Origin: Acidobacteriota bacterium
GTDB taxonomy: Bacteria > Acidobacteriota > Terriglobia > Acidiferrales > UBA7541
DNA length: 64,000 nucleotides
Assembly (NCBI GenBank): GCA_013289955.1
Contig: JABCYZ010000008.1
Location: forward strand, 62,001 to 126,000
Direction of reading: 5' to 3'
Shown: piece by piece, positions 17,915-27,955 of the stretch
How positions within the stretch are numbered: the stretch's first letter is position 1
How the letters are laid out: each line of letters starts with the position of its first letter
Made by a program: the position numbers and the translations under genes
Notes under the pieces: generated by a model
The model's database searches: none
What the model saw: the letters and a program-made list of their open reading frames with translations, nothing else
Told to the model about the DNA's origin: nothing

Positions 17915-18175
17915 ATGACACTCAGAATTGAAAAGACTTCCGAGGGCGAGAAGACCGTTTTTCGCGTCAGCGGGCGAATTGGGTCGGAGCATTTGGAAGA
18001 GCTAAAGGCAGAGATCGAGGGCTGGGGAACGGGAACGGTCCTGGATATGGAGCATGTGACGCTCGTAGACGTTGAGGGGGTGCGTTTCCTCAGTGATTGC
18101 GAGAGAAGGGGCATCGAACTCGCACACTGTTCGCCATACATCCGGGAGTGGATCGCTCGAGAACGTCAGAGTTAG
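17915..18175 (+). CDS. Small STAS-domain protein
   Basis: An 86-residue single-domain protein. VFRVSGRIGSEHLEELKAEI and VLDMEHVTLVDVEGVRFL follow the pattern of STAS/anti-sigma factor antagonist domains: strand, helix, then the strand before the switch position. At the usual phosphorylated Ser/Thr the sequence reads LVDVEGVRFL, with Val-Glu rather than Ser, so regulation by phosphorylation is doubtful. Twenty bases separate it from the ECF sigma factor downstream, so they are probably one operon. Start chosen at 17915 after a purine-rich AAAAGGCGGG; the frame upstream of it is not family-like. Confidence 0.75.
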   Translation: MTLRIEKTSEGEKTVFRVSGRIGSEHLEELKAEIEGWGTGTVLDMEHVTLVDVEGVRFLSDCERRGIELAHCSPYIREWIARERQS

Positions 18176-18194
18176 GCAAACGACTGGGGGAAAT

Positions 18195-18923
18195 ATGGCT
18201 TGTCAACGCGTGGTCGTATATACAGAAGAGAATTTGGCGGACGAGAATTTTGCGTTCAGGGAGGACTATGAGGGACTGGACGATAGGATCCTGGTCCGAG
18301 CCGCGAAGTGCGGGCATAGTGTGGCATTCGATGTACTCTGCGAGCGCCTCAAGCCCAGAATTCTGCGGTCCCTGTACCGCATAACCAAGAATCGCGAGGA
18401 TGCGGAAGATGCCCTGCAGGATTCTTTTCTCAGCGCATTCCTCCACATTGCGGAATTTGACGGACGGTCGACCTTCTCGACGTGGATGACCCGCATTGCG
18501 ATCAATTCCGCGCTGATGATTTTGCGGAAGAGGCGCCATTCACAAGAAATCTCGTTGGATAGTTCGGCGGATTCCGATGAGAAGCCGGTGACCTGGGAGA
18601 TGCCGGACCATGCTCCAAACCCCGAGAAGCGTTATGCACAAATGGAGCGAGCGAATGTTCTGAGGGGCGCGATCGGCACCTTGCGGCCGGCCATTCGAAA
18701 GGTGATCGAGCTTCAACAATTGCAAGAGCACTCCATGAAGGAAACCGCGGCCATGATCGGCATTTCGGTGCCCGCTGCCAAGGCCCGCCTGTTTCACGCA
18801 AAAGTCGCGCTGCGAAAAGCGCCAAGGCTGAGGGCCATCAAGCCCGGCCGCACCGACCGCTCCATTTTGCCGTTTATCGTTCGAACGAAGGAATGTAGCC
18901 GAGCAAGCGGGTGGGCCCGCTAG
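18195..18923 (+). CDS. ECF-type RNA polymerase sigma factor
   Basis: A 242-residue sigma-70 family member of the extracytoplasmic-function class. Region 2 spans about 50-115: RLKPRILRSLYRITKNREDA, EDALQDSFLSAFLHI, and STFSTWMTRIAINSALM. Region 4 lies at about 160-215: LRPAIRKVIELQQLQEHSMK, then ETAAMIGISVPAAKARLFHA. A basic tail of about 30 residues follows. No anti-sigma factor with a membrane anchor is adjacent; the STAS protein just upstream is the only candidate regulator. The start at 18195 follows GGGGGAAAT; the longer frame overlaps the STAS gene and has no homology. Confidence 0.9.
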   Translation: MACQRVVVYTEENLADENFAFREDYEGLDDRILVRAAKCGHSVAFDVLCERLKPRILRSLYRITKNREDAEDALQDSFLSAFLHIAEFDGRSTFSTWMTRIAINSALMILRKRRHSQEISLDSSADSDEKPVTWEMPDHAPNPEKRYAQMERANVLRGAIGTLRPAIRKVIELQQLQEHSMKETAAMIGISVPAAKARLFHAKVALRKAPRLRAIKPGRTDRSILPFIVRTKECSRASGWAR

Positions 18924-19131
18924 GTTGAATGCCTCGAGCGCGAATTTGTGGAACCTCGGAGAACTCGGCCAGTAACTTTCAGCGAGCGCGTCCAGGAAAA
19001 CGTAAAAGTAGATTCTTATGCCGGACGGGCTGGCGTTTCGAAGGGTTTCGCGCTTTCGCGGCTGCAAGATTTCTTTGACACGAGGGCGAGGTCCACAGTC
19101 AAATGGTTTCTTTGGTTCCTGGAGGGTGGTC

Positions 19132-19569
19132 ATGGCTCCAACTCCCGACAACGGGATGCAGCACCTGAGCAGCCCTTACTCCGTTGAGGAAACTCTCAAG
19201 CGTGTCGAATCCTTGCTTCAAGAAAAAGGGCTGACGATCTTCTGCCGTGTCGATCACAGCGGCGAAGCGGAAAAGGTCGGCTTGAAGATGCATCCCACGC
19301 AGCTCATTCTTTTCGGAAGTCCCAAGGGTGGCACGCCGGTCATGGTTGCTTCGCCGACGGTCGCCATTGATCTTCCGCTCAAAGCCTTGATTTGGGAAGA
19401 TGCCGCCGGCAAAGTGTGGGTTTCCTACAACAGCCCGGAATATCTCGAGCAGCGGCACAACGTTCCTGCTGACTTGATACAAAATATCAGCGGGGCGGGG
19501 CGGCTCCTTGAATTAGCATTGAAATCGGACAGTTCTTCGGCGCCCGGACTTTCCCTCAGGAATTTATGA
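19132..19569 (+). CDS. DUF302 family protein
   Basis: A 145-residue protein with the DUF302 layout: YSVEETLKRVESLLQEKGLT, then CRVDHSGEAEKVGLKM, LILFGSPKGGTPVM, and DLPLKALIWEDAAGKVWVSY. The function of DUF302 is unknown; structures show a small alpha/beta fold. A GGAGGG site precedes the ATG. It shares the bases ATGA with the following DUF202 gene, so the two are translationally coupled. Confidence 0.88.
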   Translation: MAPTPDNGMQHLSSPYSVEETLKRVESLLQEKGLTIFCRVDHSGEAEKVGLKMHPTQLILFGSPKGGTPVMVASPTVAIDLPLKALIWEDAAGKVWVSYNSPEYLEQRHNVPADLIQNISGAGRLLELALKSDSSSAPGLSLRNL

Positions 19570-19985
19570 CCGAACCTTCCGCCAAGGATTCTCTGCCGTT
19601 CACCAGAGACAACCGCGACCTAGCGCGCGATCATCTCGCGAACGAGCGCACGTTTCTCGCTTGGGTCCGCACTGGCATTGCCGTCGTCGTATTTGGCTTT
19701 GCGATTGGCCGTTTTGCCATCGCCATCCGGCAATGGATGCAGTTGGAGGGCCAAGGGCATGTTGTGCCGACCTCCGGACTTTCGGTTTGGTTCGGCACGG
19801 CGGCAATCCTCGGAGGAGTGCTCGTTTGCCTGGCGGGACTGGTTCGCTACCGGCGGACCCGCAAGCAGATCGACTCTGGAAATTTTCAGCCTGCGGGTTT
19901 CATCATCGATATCGTCGCAATGGTTACCGCTATCTTCGGTTTGGCCCTTGCCGCTTATCTCGTGTTCATCGAATTGCATTTCTAG
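19566..19985 (+). CDS. DUF202 (YidH-like) inner-membrane protein
   Basis: A 139-residue membrane protein of the DUF202/YidH family. The N-terminal signature DHLANERTFLAWVRTGIAVV is diagnostic. Three transmembrane helices are visible at about 33-52, 72-95 and 112-135. Function is unknown. It overlaps the DUF302 gene by four bases and ends exactly where the convergent pckG ends, leaving no room for a terminator between the two. Confidence 0.88.
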   Translation: MTEPSAKDSLPFTRDNRDLARDHLANERTFLAWVRTGIAVVVFGFAIGRFAIAIRQWMQLEGQGHVVPTSGLSVWFGTAAILGGVLVCLAGLVRYRRTRKQIDSGNFQPAGFIIDIVAMVTAIFGLALAAYLVFIELHF

Positions 19986-21839
19986 CTAGAGTCTGCAGAT
20001 CAATAGTTCCCGCTCGTAAACCATTTCTTTCGGCAAGTGGTCATGAAGCCTGATGAACAATTCTTCGTGCTCGATAACTTCTTTGCGCCAGGCTTCGCGG
20101 TCGAACTTCTGCAACTCCTCGAACTTTTCCTTGGAGAGATCCATGCCTTTCCATTCCATGTCTTCGTAGCGCGGCATCCATCCGATGGGCGTCTCTCTCG
20201 CCAGCGCCCGGCCTTTTGTGCGGTCCACGATCCATTTCAGGACACGCATGTTTTCCGAAAATCCCGGCCACATGAATTTTCCGTCCGCATCTTTACGGAA
20301 CCAATTCACGTGAAAGATTCTCGGCGTCAGCGTCAGCGACCGCTGCATTTTGATCCAATGGCGGAAGTAATCGCCCATGTGGTAGCCGCAGAAGGGAAGC
20401 ATTGCCATCGGATCTCGGCGAACTTCGCCGACCGCACCTGCTGCGGCGGCAGTGGTTTCCGATCCCATGGTTGCGCCAATGTAAACACCGGAACTCCAAT
20501 TGAAAGCTTGGAAAACGAGCGGCATGGTAGTCGCACGCCGCCCTCCGAAGATAATCGCGCTGATGGGGACGCCGCTGGGATCTTCCCACGCCGGGTCGAT
20601 CGTTGGACATTGCGAAGCCGGCGCGGTAAAACGTGCATTTGGATGCGATGCCTTGGCGCCCGTCTCTTTCGCGATTTCCGGCGTCCACTTCTGGCCTTTC
20701 CAGTCCAGGCATTCCGCAGGCGGCGTGTCCGTCATGCCTTCCCACCAGACGCCGCCGTCGGGAGTGAGCGCGACATTTGTGAAGATGGAGTTTTTTGCGA
20801 GCGTAGCCATTGCGTTGCGATTCGTCTTTTCGGAAGTGCCCGGCGCCACACCGAAGAATCCCGCTTCCGGGTTTATCGCTCGCAAAAGGCCGCGTTCGTC
20901 CGGCCGAATCCAGGCGATGTCGTCGCCCACCGTCCAAACTTTCCATCCCTCGAATCCCCTGGGCGGGATGAGCATCGCGAAATTCGTTTTCCCGCAAGCG
21001 CTCGGAAACGCGGCGGCCACGTAAGTTTTCTCGCCCGCCGGGTTTTCCACTCCGAGGATGAGCATGTGTTCTGCCATCCAGCCCTCATCGCGCGCAATGT
21101 TGGAAGCAATTCGCAATCCGAAGCATTTCTTACCTAGCAGCGCGTTTCCGCCATAGCCGGAGCCGTAGGACCAGATTTCGCGCGTCTCCGGAAAATGCAC
21201 GATGTATTTTTCCTTGTTGCAAGGCCAGGTCACGTCTTTCTGACCAGGTGCGAGTGGCGCGCCTACCGAATGCATGCACGGTACGACACGTGGTATCCCG
21301 GTGTCGATCTGCTGAAAAACCGGGAGCCCAATACGCGCCATGATGCGCATATTGACGACTACATATGGCGAATCTGTGAGCTGCACGCCGATCTGCGACA
21401 TCGGCGAACCGAAGGGCCCCATGCTGTAACCCAGTACGTACATCGTGCGTCCGCGCATGGCGCCATTGAAAAGGCTCTTCAGCTTCTTCCGCATTTCATA
21501 CGGATTTTCCCAATTGTTCGTAGGGCCCGCGCTATCTTTCGAGAGGGAACAAATGAAGGTACGGTTTTCCACGCGCGCGACATCGTCCGCATCCGACCTC
21601 GCGTAATAACAGCCAGGCCAAAGTTTTTCGTCGAGCTTGCTGAGCGTTCCGGAGGCAACCATCTGACGGCGCAAAGCTTCGTTTTCTTCCTGCGAGCCGT
21701 CGACCCAGTGGATCGCGGCGGGCTTGGCGAGCTCCGCCATTTTTTCAACCCAGCGCAAGAGATGTTCGTTCTTGCTGAGTGGCATTGCCGGATTTCGGCC
21801 AAGCATCTGTGTGACGTTCCTTGCCGCAGCCTCGTGCAT
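19986..21839 (-). CDS. pckG: Phosphoenolpyruvate carboxykinase (GTP)
   Basis: A 617-residue GTP-dependent PEPCK, converting oxaloacetate and GTP to phosphoenolpyruvate, CO2 and GDP in gluconeogenesis. Family elements are in order: the N-terminal [57 protein letters not shown], the P-loop [16 protein letters not shown] with the active cysteine, the metal-binding GDDIAWI, and [15 protein letters not shown]. Length equals the usual 600-620. The gene is monocistronic and converges on the DUF202 gene. Cytoplasmic. Confidence 0.96.
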   Translation of the reverse strand: MHEAAARNVTQMLGRNPAMPLSKNEHLLRWVEKMAELAKPAAIHWVDGSQEENEALRRQMVASGTLSKLDEKLWPGCYYARSDADDVARVENRTFICSLSKDSAGPTNNWENPYEMRKKLKSLFNGAMRGRTMYVLGYSMGPFGSPMSQIGVQLTDSPYVVVNMRIMARIGLPVFQQIDTGIPRVVPCMHSVGAPLAPGQKDVTWPCNKEKYIVHFPETREIWSYGSGYGGNALLGKKCFGLRIASNIARDEGWMAEHMLILGVENPAGEKTYVAAAFPSACGKTNFAMLIPPRGFEGWKVWTVGDDIAWIRPDERGLLRAINPEAGFFGVAPGTSEKTNRNAMATLAKNSIFTNVALTPDGGVWWEGMTDTPPAECLDWKGQKWTPEIAKETGAKASHPNARFTAPASQCPTIDPAWEDPSGVPISAIIFGGRRATTMPLVFQAFNWSSGVYIGATMGSETTAAAAGAVGEVRRDPMAMLPFCGYHMGDYFRHWIKMQRSLTLTPRIFHVNWFRKDADGKFMWPGFSENMRVLKWIVDRTKGRALARETPIGWMPRYEDMEWKGMDLSKEKFEELQKFDREAWRKEVIEHEELFIRLHDHLPKEMVYERELLICRL

Positions 21840-21932
21840 GATAATAAATAATCTCCACTATCAACTTTACTAGGACCGTAGCGGAAAGGGAACTGCGGCG
21901 ACCGTTTTGAACGGGTTCTTGTGCCGGGAGTT

Positions 21933-24900
21933 CTAAGTCGCTTTTGCGGGTTCGGCCGCGATTTCGGGGCCCCGCTCGAGAAAGTAGTTGATCGCTGGCG
22001 TAAATACCAGAGACAAGACCATCGAGCTCAAAAGTCCGCCGATCACGGTAATCGCAAGCGGCTGAAGCATTTGCGATCCGGCGCCGACTGCCAAGGCCAA
22101 TGGCAGCATCCCGGCGATCGTGGCCAGCGCGGTCATGGCAATGGGTCGAAGCCGTCGGCGGCCTGATTCTAACATCGCCTCCGCGGCGGAACAGCCCAAC
22201 CGGCGAAACCGTTGTTCCGCGTCCAGAAGCAAGATGCCGTTTTTCGCGACGATGCCGACGACCATGATCATTCCCATAAACGACGCAACATTGAAATTCG
22301 TGCGCGTGACCAGCAGCGCTAGAAATCCACCGAAAGTTGACAGCAGCGCCGATGCAAGTATTGCTAGCGGCGCAGAGAAAGTCCGGAATTCGAAGAGAAG
22401 TACGACAAAAAGGAGCGCGAGCGCCAGAAAAAGAACCATTAACAAATCCCGGAAGGACTTTTGCTGTTCCTGATATTGGCCGCCGTATTCGATGCGAATG
22501 GATGGGGACAGGTGAAGACCCGCGACGACTTTTTGTACGGCCGTAATTGCCGTCCCCAGGCCCACTTTATCCAGATGGGCTGTGACTTCGACGAGCCTCT
22601 GCAAATTCTCTCTGCGGATCTCCGTTTCCCCGGGGTTCGTCGTGAGCGTAGCTAGGGATCCGAGCGTCGCGGTGCGGTTGGTGGAACTAACAATCAGGGT
22701 GTTCGTCATTTGTTCCAGGGAACTTCGGCTGCGATCTGGAAAACGCACTCGAATAGGATAGGCTCGATCGTTCAAGACCACAGGCGTGGCCGCCGGTTCG
22801 CCTTCGAGGAGTGCAGCCGCATCCGTACTGACCTCCTCGGCCGTAAATCCTGCCCGTGCTGCGGTTGTCGGATCGATCTGAAACGTAACCGCCGGACCGC
22901 TAACAGTATTCTCGATACCGTCGAGGACGTCGACTATGCCGTGAATTTTTCCGATGGCCTCGGCCACGTCCGGTGCGGTCTTCAACAGGAGTTGCGCGTC
23001 TTGCGAATACAACTTGATCACGACAGGCTCCGGCTCGTTCGATAGATCATCGATCATGTCCTGGAGCACTTGGACAAACTCGACGTCCACGGCTGGCTCG
23101 CTCTCCTTGATCCGGCCGCGCACATCGTCGATCACCTCGTCGATGCCGCGCTTACGATCCCTCTTCAGCCGGACCGTGAAGTCGCCACGATTCGCTTCTG
23201 TCACCGCCGCCAGTCCCAGTTGCAGTCCGGTCCGGCGCGAAGTATTTTCCACTTCTGGCGTATTGTGCAGAATGTTTTCGATGTGCTGAAGAACGCGGTC
23301 CGATTCAGCCAACGAACTGCCCGCAGGGGTGTAGTAGTCCAGAATAAATCCGCCTTCATCCATTTCTGGCAAGAGACCCGTTTCGAGTAGCGTGTAACAC
23401 ACGCACGCCAGGACGACGATCACCGCGGAACTGGCAATCAAGAGCACGGGCCGCTTCGTAACGCCCTTCATGCATCGCTCGTAGAAATTCACGATCCGAG
23501 CAAAGGTGCTGCCGATGTGCGGTTCCTCGCCGGCAAGGGCCGCCCGCGCATCCCCGGGTCCTTGCTCAATTCCCGCCGGCTCTATGGCCGGCGACTTCGC
23601 CCCAGACCTCTTTCTCTGAACAAGGTATTGGCTCAAAGTGGGCGTCCACGCGAGCGCTAGCAGAAGCGAGCAGAGCAGGGAAACCGTCATCGTAATCGCG
23701 AGCGCGCGGAAAAAACTCCCGGTGACTCCGGCAATGGACACCAGGGGCAGAAACACGACGATCGGAGTGATCGTCGAACCGATCAGCGGAACCGTGATTT
23801 CCCGCAGCGCACTCTGAATGGCCTGTGCGCGTCCTTCGCCTGCATCGCGGTGCAACACGATGTTTTCGAGCACCACGATCGCATCGTCGATCACCAAACC
23901 AACAGCCGCCGCCAGACCTCCAAGCGTCATTAGGTTGAAGCTTTGACCGCTGAACTTCAGCACGATAAATGTCAGCAATAAGGTCGCGGGGATCACCAGC
24001 GCCGCGACCAGCGACGTCCCCCAATCCCGCAGAAACAAAACGAGAATCGCTGAGGAAAGAATAAGTCCGAGGAGCACGGCATCACGGACGCTCGAGATCG
24101 AGTCGTGCACAATCGTCGACTGATCGTAAAAAGGCTCGAGGTGCACGCCAGGAGGCAAAGCCGCAGCGAGTTCATCAATCTGTGCATGAACTTCGTTTGC
24201 CACGGCGAGCGTATTGCTCTCCGGTTGCCTGTTGATGCTGAGCAGCACCGCCTGTTTTCCGTTTGCCGTCACGATCGTATACACCGGCGCGACAGATGGT
24301 CCCACCGTGGCGACGTCCCCAATGCGTACCGGAACACCTGCAGCCGTGTTCTTCACCACAATCCTGCCAATCTGTTCCGGGTTGCGCACCTGTCCGCTTA
24401 CCAGGCCGAGGACGAGTTGATGATCGTGCTCGAGCAATCCGGGCGAATCGATCACGTTGGTTCGCCGAATGGCCTCCAGCAAATCCGTGACAGTGACTCC
24501 TGTCGAGAGCAGCCGCGCAGGATCGGGCGAGACCTGAAATTCCGGCACGCGACCTCCCTGGATCAGGACGGAAGCGACGCCGTCCAGCCGGTTGATGCGT
24601 GGCTTGATGTCGTACGTCGCGATTTCCCAAAGCTTGTCTTGCGACAGCGCGTCGGAAGTAAGGCTGTAGCCAAGAATCGGAAAACTCGCAAACGTCAGCC
24701 GGTGCGTCTCAAGCTTCGCAGTCGCCGGCAATTCGCTTTGCAATCGGGCGACAACTGCGTCTACGCGCTGCAGCGTCAGGATCATATCGCTGCTCCAGTC
24801 GAAAAACAGATCGACCTCAGCCGAGCCGCGGCTCGTTATGGAAACGACGCGCTGCAAACCGGGAACGCTGTTCACTGCTTCTTCGATAGGGCGAGTTACC

Positions 24901-25124
24901 GTCACCAGCATCTGATCTATGGGCGTCACCCCATTGTCGACGCCAATGACGACGCGCGGAAAATCCGTGTTGGGAAACACGGAGACCGGAATGCTGAATG
25001 CCAGATAAGCCCCGGCCAGTGCAAGGCTGATGACGAGAAACAGAATCGGGCGCGAAAGGCGCTCAAACCACGGCACACTCTCTGCTCCGGGCACACTCGA
25101 ACGGAAATCCGCTTCGGAGGCCAT
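21933..25124 (-). CDS. RND multidrug efflux permease (HAE/AcrB type)
   Basis: A 1,063-residue inner-membrane proton antiporter of the resistance-nodulation-division superfamily. The first transmembrane helix lies at about 27-47. TM4 carries GLVIDDAIVVLENI, the two adjacent Asp residues typical of the HAE (drug) type rather than the metal type. The large periplasmic loops and the duplicated C-terminal half (NVASFMGMIMVVGIVAKNGI, PIAMTALATIAGMLPLAL) are complete. It is last in a tolC-MFP-RND operon, 5 bases after the adaptor gene. Before the island inserted, a two-component pair lay upstream in the same operon and is the likely regulator. Substrate unknown. Confidence 0.94.
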   Translation of the reverse strand: MASEADFRSSVPGAESVPWFERLSRPILFLVISLALAGAYLAFSIPVSVFPNTDFPRVVIGVDNGVTPIDQMLVTVTRPIEEAVNSVPGLQRVVSITSRGSAEVDLFFDWSSDMILTLQRVDAVVARLQSELPATAKLETHRLTFASFPILGYSLTSDALSQDKLWEIATYDIKPRINRLDGVASVLIQGGRVPEFQVSPDPARLLSTGVTVTDLLEAIRRTNVIDSPGLLEHDHQLVLGLVSGQVRNPEQIGRIVVKNTAAGVPVRIGDVATVGPSVAPVYTIVTANGKQAVLLSINRQPESNTLAVANEVHAQIDELAAALPPGVHLEPFYDQSTIVHDSISSVRDAVLLGLILSSAILVLFLRDWGTSLVAALVIPATLLLTFIVLKFSGQSFNLMTLGGLAAAVGLVIDDAIVVLENIVLHRDAGEGRAQAIQSALREITVPLIGSTITPIVVFLPLVSIAGVTGSFFRALAITMTVSLLCSLLLALAWTPTLSQYLVQRKRSGAKSPAIEPAGIEQGPGDARAALAGEEPHIGSTFARIVNFYERCMKGVTKRPVLLIASSAVIVVLACVCYTLLETGLLPEMDEGGFILDYYTPAGSSLAESDRVLQHIENILHNTPEVENTSRRTGLQLGLAAVTEANRGDFTVRLKRDRKRGIDEVIDDVRGRIKESEPAVDVEFVQVLQDMIDDLSNEPEPVVIKLYSQDAQLLLKTAPDVAEAIGKIHGIVDVLDGIENTVSGPAVTFQIDPTTAARAGFTAEEVSTDAAALLEGEPAATPVVLNDRAYPIRVRFPDRSRSSLEQMTNTLIVSSTNRTATLGSLATLTTNPGETEIRRENLQRLVEVTAHLDKVGLGTAITAVQKVVAGLHLSPSIRIEYGGQYQEQQKSFRDLLMVLFLALALLFVVLLFEFRTFSAPLAILASALLSTFGGFLALLVTRTNFNVASFMGMIMVVGIVAKNGILLLDAEQRFRRLGCSAAEAMLESGRRRLRPIAMTALATIAGMLPLALAVGAGSQMLQPLAITVIGGLLSSMVLSLVFTPAINYFLERGPEIAAEPAKAT

Positions 25125-25129
25125 TACCG

Positions 25130-26470
25130 CTAGTCCTTTACCTTTTCCGCGGGCTTCGCTTTGTCATTGCTCTTGTTGTCGGATTCCTTTGCGGAAGCCC
25201 CGTCTTTTTCTGTCGGAGCTGGTGCGGCGACTTTGATACTCGTGCTGTCCGGCAGCGCGTAACCTCCCGAAGTGATGACGGCCTCTCCTTCTTTGATCCC
25301 GCTGAGAATCTGCACTTCTCCTGCACCTTGCAAGCCAGTCTCGACCGTCCTCGAATGCGCCTTTTCATCGGCTCCCGCAATGAGTACAAAGCTTGCGCCA
25401 TCCGCGTTTTTGAAAATCGCCGAGGCAGGAACCGTGAGCGCGTCTTTGGCAGTCGCCGCTGCGATTTGAACTTGCACGGTCATTCCGGGTTTCAGGACAG
25501 AGTCAGGCTTGGTGGTCTCAACCCATACCTCGATCGTCGTGCTGCCAGGGTCGAGAGCCGGACTCACCAGGCTCACCCGTCCTTTCACGCTCTCGCCTGA
25601 TCCGGGCACCTGGAGCTCCGCTGGATCACCTGCCTTCAGCCCAACAGCTTCGGTTTGTGCGATGTGCGCCTTCGCGATCAGCTTTGAAAGATCCATCACA
25701 ATAAGCAGTGGCTGATTCGCTGCGGCCAATTCGCCTGGATATTGCGGCCGTTCCGTCACCACCCCATCGATCGGGCTCTTGATCTCTGAGTAGCTGAGCT
25801 GCGCTTGTGCCCCGAGAAATTTTCCCTTTGCCGCGGCGAGCTGGCCGCTCGCGGATTTCAGGGCTTGCTCTTTTCCAATCCTGTGCAAGTCGTCGACCTG
25901 CTTCTGCGCCTGCTCATACTGACTGCGCGCCTGCATCAGCGACACTTGTGCCGAGTCAAAGTCTCGCCGCGGGATGCCTCCCTGCTCGAAAAGCTCCTTG
26001 CGGCTGTTGTAAACCTGCTGTTGTGCATCCAAAGCGCTTTTCGCGGCTGCAGTGTCCAGCTCCGCCTTTTGAATTTGTTCGGGCAAACTTGCGCCGGTCG
26101 TCGTGGCGTAGCCCGCTTCCGCTTGCTCAAATTCGCCCTTGCTTTGCTCCGCGGCGGCGGATAGATCGGCATTCTCTAAAACCGCGAGCAACTGTCCTTT
26201 GTGAACGCGGCTGCCGCGCTGCACGAGAAACGTTTTGATCGTCGATGTGATCTTTGGCGTGAGCACAGCCTGCTGCAGGGGGAACACCACGGCGTCCGCC
26301 GAAATGTGTTTCGAGATAGTGGTGCGGTGAACCACAGTGGTCTCGACCACGACGACCGGATCCTTTGTTTTCTCCTCCGATCCGCATCCGGATCCAGCGC
26401 AAGCAGTCGCCCACAATACGGCCCAAATGAGAAAATTGCGCCGCCCACCCCGCAGTTGGCCGTTACTCAT
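25130..26470 (-). CDS. RND efflux periplasmic adaptor (HlyD/AcrA family)
   Basis: A 446-residue membrane fusion protein. The hydrophobic N-terminus ends in AGSGCGSEE, a plausible lipobox. The lipoyl half-motifs (PKITSTIKTFLVQRGSRVHK and SYSEIKSPIDGVVTERPQYP) flank a long alpha-helical hairpin of about residues 105-215. The beta-barrel follows (KPGMTVQVQIAAATAKDALT). The C-terminal 30 residues are rich in Lys, Ala and Glu. Its start overlaps the tolC stop (ATGA) and it precedes the permease by 5 bases, so the three genes are one pump. Confidence 0.92.
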   Translation of the reverse strand: MSNGQLRGGRRNFLIWAVLWATACAGSGCGSEEKTKDPVVVVETTVVHRTTISKHISADAVVFPLQQAVLTPKITSTIKTFLVQRGSRVHKGQLLAVLENADLSAAAEQSKGEFEQAEAGYATTTGASLPEQIQKAELDTAAAKSALDAQQQVYNSRKELFEQGGIPRRDFDSAQVSLMQARSQYEQAQKQVDDLHRIGKEQALKSASGQLAAAKGKFLGAQAQLSYSEIKSPIDGVVTERPQYPGELAAANQPLLIVMDLSKLIAKAHIAQTEAVGLKAGDPAELQVPGSGESVKGRVSLVSPALDPGSTTIEVWVETTKPDSVLKPGMTVQVQIAAATAKDALTVPASAIFKNADGASFVLIAGADEKAHSRTVETGLQGAGEVQILSGIKEGEAVITSGGYALPDSTSIKVAAPAPTEKDGASAKESDNKSNDKAKPAEKVKD

Positions 26471-27870
26471 GGTGTAGTTAAAGCTCCTGTGAGTGTTTCT
26501 AAATTGGCCAGCGCGACGCGGTAGCGCACGGCCCCATCCTGGTAGCTGGTATTCGCCTGCGCGAAGGAGTTCTGTGCATCTACAACTTCCAGCACCGTTG
26601 TTTCTCCTCCCTTGTACCGAAGGGTCGCCAACCGCAGTCCCTCTGACGCCAGTTCCGCGGAGCGCTCTAGACCTGCCAGTTCATTCAAGGCTGTTTCCGC
26701 TTCCGCGTAGAGTGACCGCATCTCCGCAAGCAGCTTGCGCTGGGCCAACGAGAGTTCGCGCTGCGCCTGAGCGCGCCGAAGCTCGGCTTGCTTGACGCGG
26801 CTTTGCGTGGTGCCCCAGTTCCAGATGGGTATGTTCAAAGTTGCGGAAGCAGAAGAGCCGAGGTTATGGATTTTCTGGTTGTCGATCACGCTGTTCGTTG
26901 CGAAGTGCGACGCATCGATCCCGTAGAAATAATCAAGGCTCAGAGAAGGGAAGTAGCCAGCGCGAGCATCCTCGACGCCATGCCCGGCTTCCGCGACTCC
27001 TGCCAGAGCCGCGCGCAGGTCAGGGTTGTCTCGTGCCCCCTCTTGCTGCACCTCCTCGATCGTGGGGAGTGGTACGCTCGCGTGGAGGTCTTCGCCAACC
27101 TCGAAGCTCTGATTGAAATCAGGAAAAAGGAGCACCGCCAAATCCAGTTTTGTGTTCAGAAGTTCGAGCTGGGCTTCCTGCAATTGCCGCCGCCGGTCCT
27201 GCATTTGCAATTCCGCCCGTATGACGTCGGAGTGCGCCACCTCGCCGCCCTTTTCGAGCGCCTGCGTCAGCTTGAAAAAGTCTTCCCCTTCTGATGCGCC
27301 TCTCTGTGAAATCTCGAGCTTACTTTGTGCTGCCGCAACACGGAAATAGTCCTGCACAACCGTAACAACGAGCCCACGCGAAGCAATCTCGGCGCGCTCT
27401 CTCGCCATCGCCGCCGCGGCCGCTGCGCGTCTATAGTTGGCCACTCCCGCGAGGTCGATCGCTTCATGAATGTTTCCCTGACTGATGTATTCGTGCACTG
27501 CATTGTTGGCAATATAGCGAACGCTTCCTGCCCCGTTGCCTTGCGTGTAGAGAACTTGATTGTTGTACGTTGCCGTGGGCAGCAACGCGTCGCGCGCCTG
27601 CTTTCGGTCTTCCGCCGCGATGGCGGCCTCCGTCGTGGCGGCCTGGAATTCCGTACTGTTTTTCTTTGCGCGAGCGAGGGCGTCCTGAAGGGTCAACTGC
27701 AAAGGTGTGTTCGTCTTAGCGGCAGATTGTGTATCAGGGGACGGCGGAGCGGACTGGGCCACCTTCGGAGCGGGGTTATCGGACTGCTGGGTCGCGCCTG
27801 CAAAAGGGAACAGAACAAATGGAGTGAGGGCAAAAACTGTCGATCGCAGCCAAAAATGCCGGGTGTTCAC
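26467..27870 (-). CDS. TolC-family outer-membrane efflux protein
   Basis: A 467-residue outer-membrane factor. A signal peptide ends near residue 27 (FVLFPFAGATQQ). The body shows the duplicated OEP repeat: LTLQDALARAKKNSTEFQAA in the first half and IPIWNWGTTQSRVKQAELRR with long helices in the second, ending ALANLETLTGAL. It forms the exit duct for the adaptor and RND permease encoded downstream. Its start lies 70 bases from the left island boundary, so its original upstream sequence and promoter have been replaced by island DNA. Transcription may now depend on read-through from the island integrase, which points the same way. Confidence 0.93.
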   Translation of the reverse strand: MNTRHFWLRSTVFALTPFVLFPFAGATQQSDNPAPKVAQSAPPSPDTQSAAKTNTPLQLTLQDALARAKKNSTEFQAATTEAAIAAEDRKQARDALLPTATYNNQVLYTQGNGAGSVRYIANNAVHEYISQGNIHEAIDLAGVANYRRAAAAAAMARERAEIASRGLVVTVVQDYFRVAAAQSKLEISQRGASEGEDFFKLTQALEKGGEVAHSDVIRAELQMQDRRRQLQEAQLELLNTKLDLAVLLFPDFNQSFEVGEDLHASVPLPTIEEVQQEGARDNPDLRAALAGVAEAGHGVEDARAGYFPSLSLDYFYGIDASHFATNSVIDNQKIHNLGSSASATLNIPIWNWGTTQSRVKQAELRRAQAQRELSLAQRKLLAEMRSLYAEAETALNELAGLERSAELASEGLRLATLRYKGGETTVLEVVDAQNSFAQANTSYQDGAVRYRVALANLETLTGALTTP

Positions 27871-27940
27871 GGGCTCTCTCTCGAGCGGCCTCGGGGCTTC
27901 ACGTTCCGCTTACTCGAATGTAGCGGCCTCGAGATAAACA

Positions 27941-27955
27941 GACGATTAATCTGTT
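27941..27955. repeat. Left attachment core (attL)
   Basis: GACGATTAATCTGTT. It matches the right copy at 50629-50643 in 14 of 15 bases. It forms the loop and one arm of an anticodon-like stem-loop (ACAGA/TCTGT around CGATTAA), the geometry used by integrases that recombine in the anticodon loop of a tRNA gene. Confidence 0.8.

Noticed and set aside
20037..21137. 366-codon plus-strand frame opposite pckG
   Set aside because: The minus strand encodes a complete PEP carboxykinase with all motifs.
24105..25133. 342-codon plus-strand frame opposite the RND gene
   Set aside because: The RND permease on the other strand is complete and in operon; this frame is Arg/His-rich.
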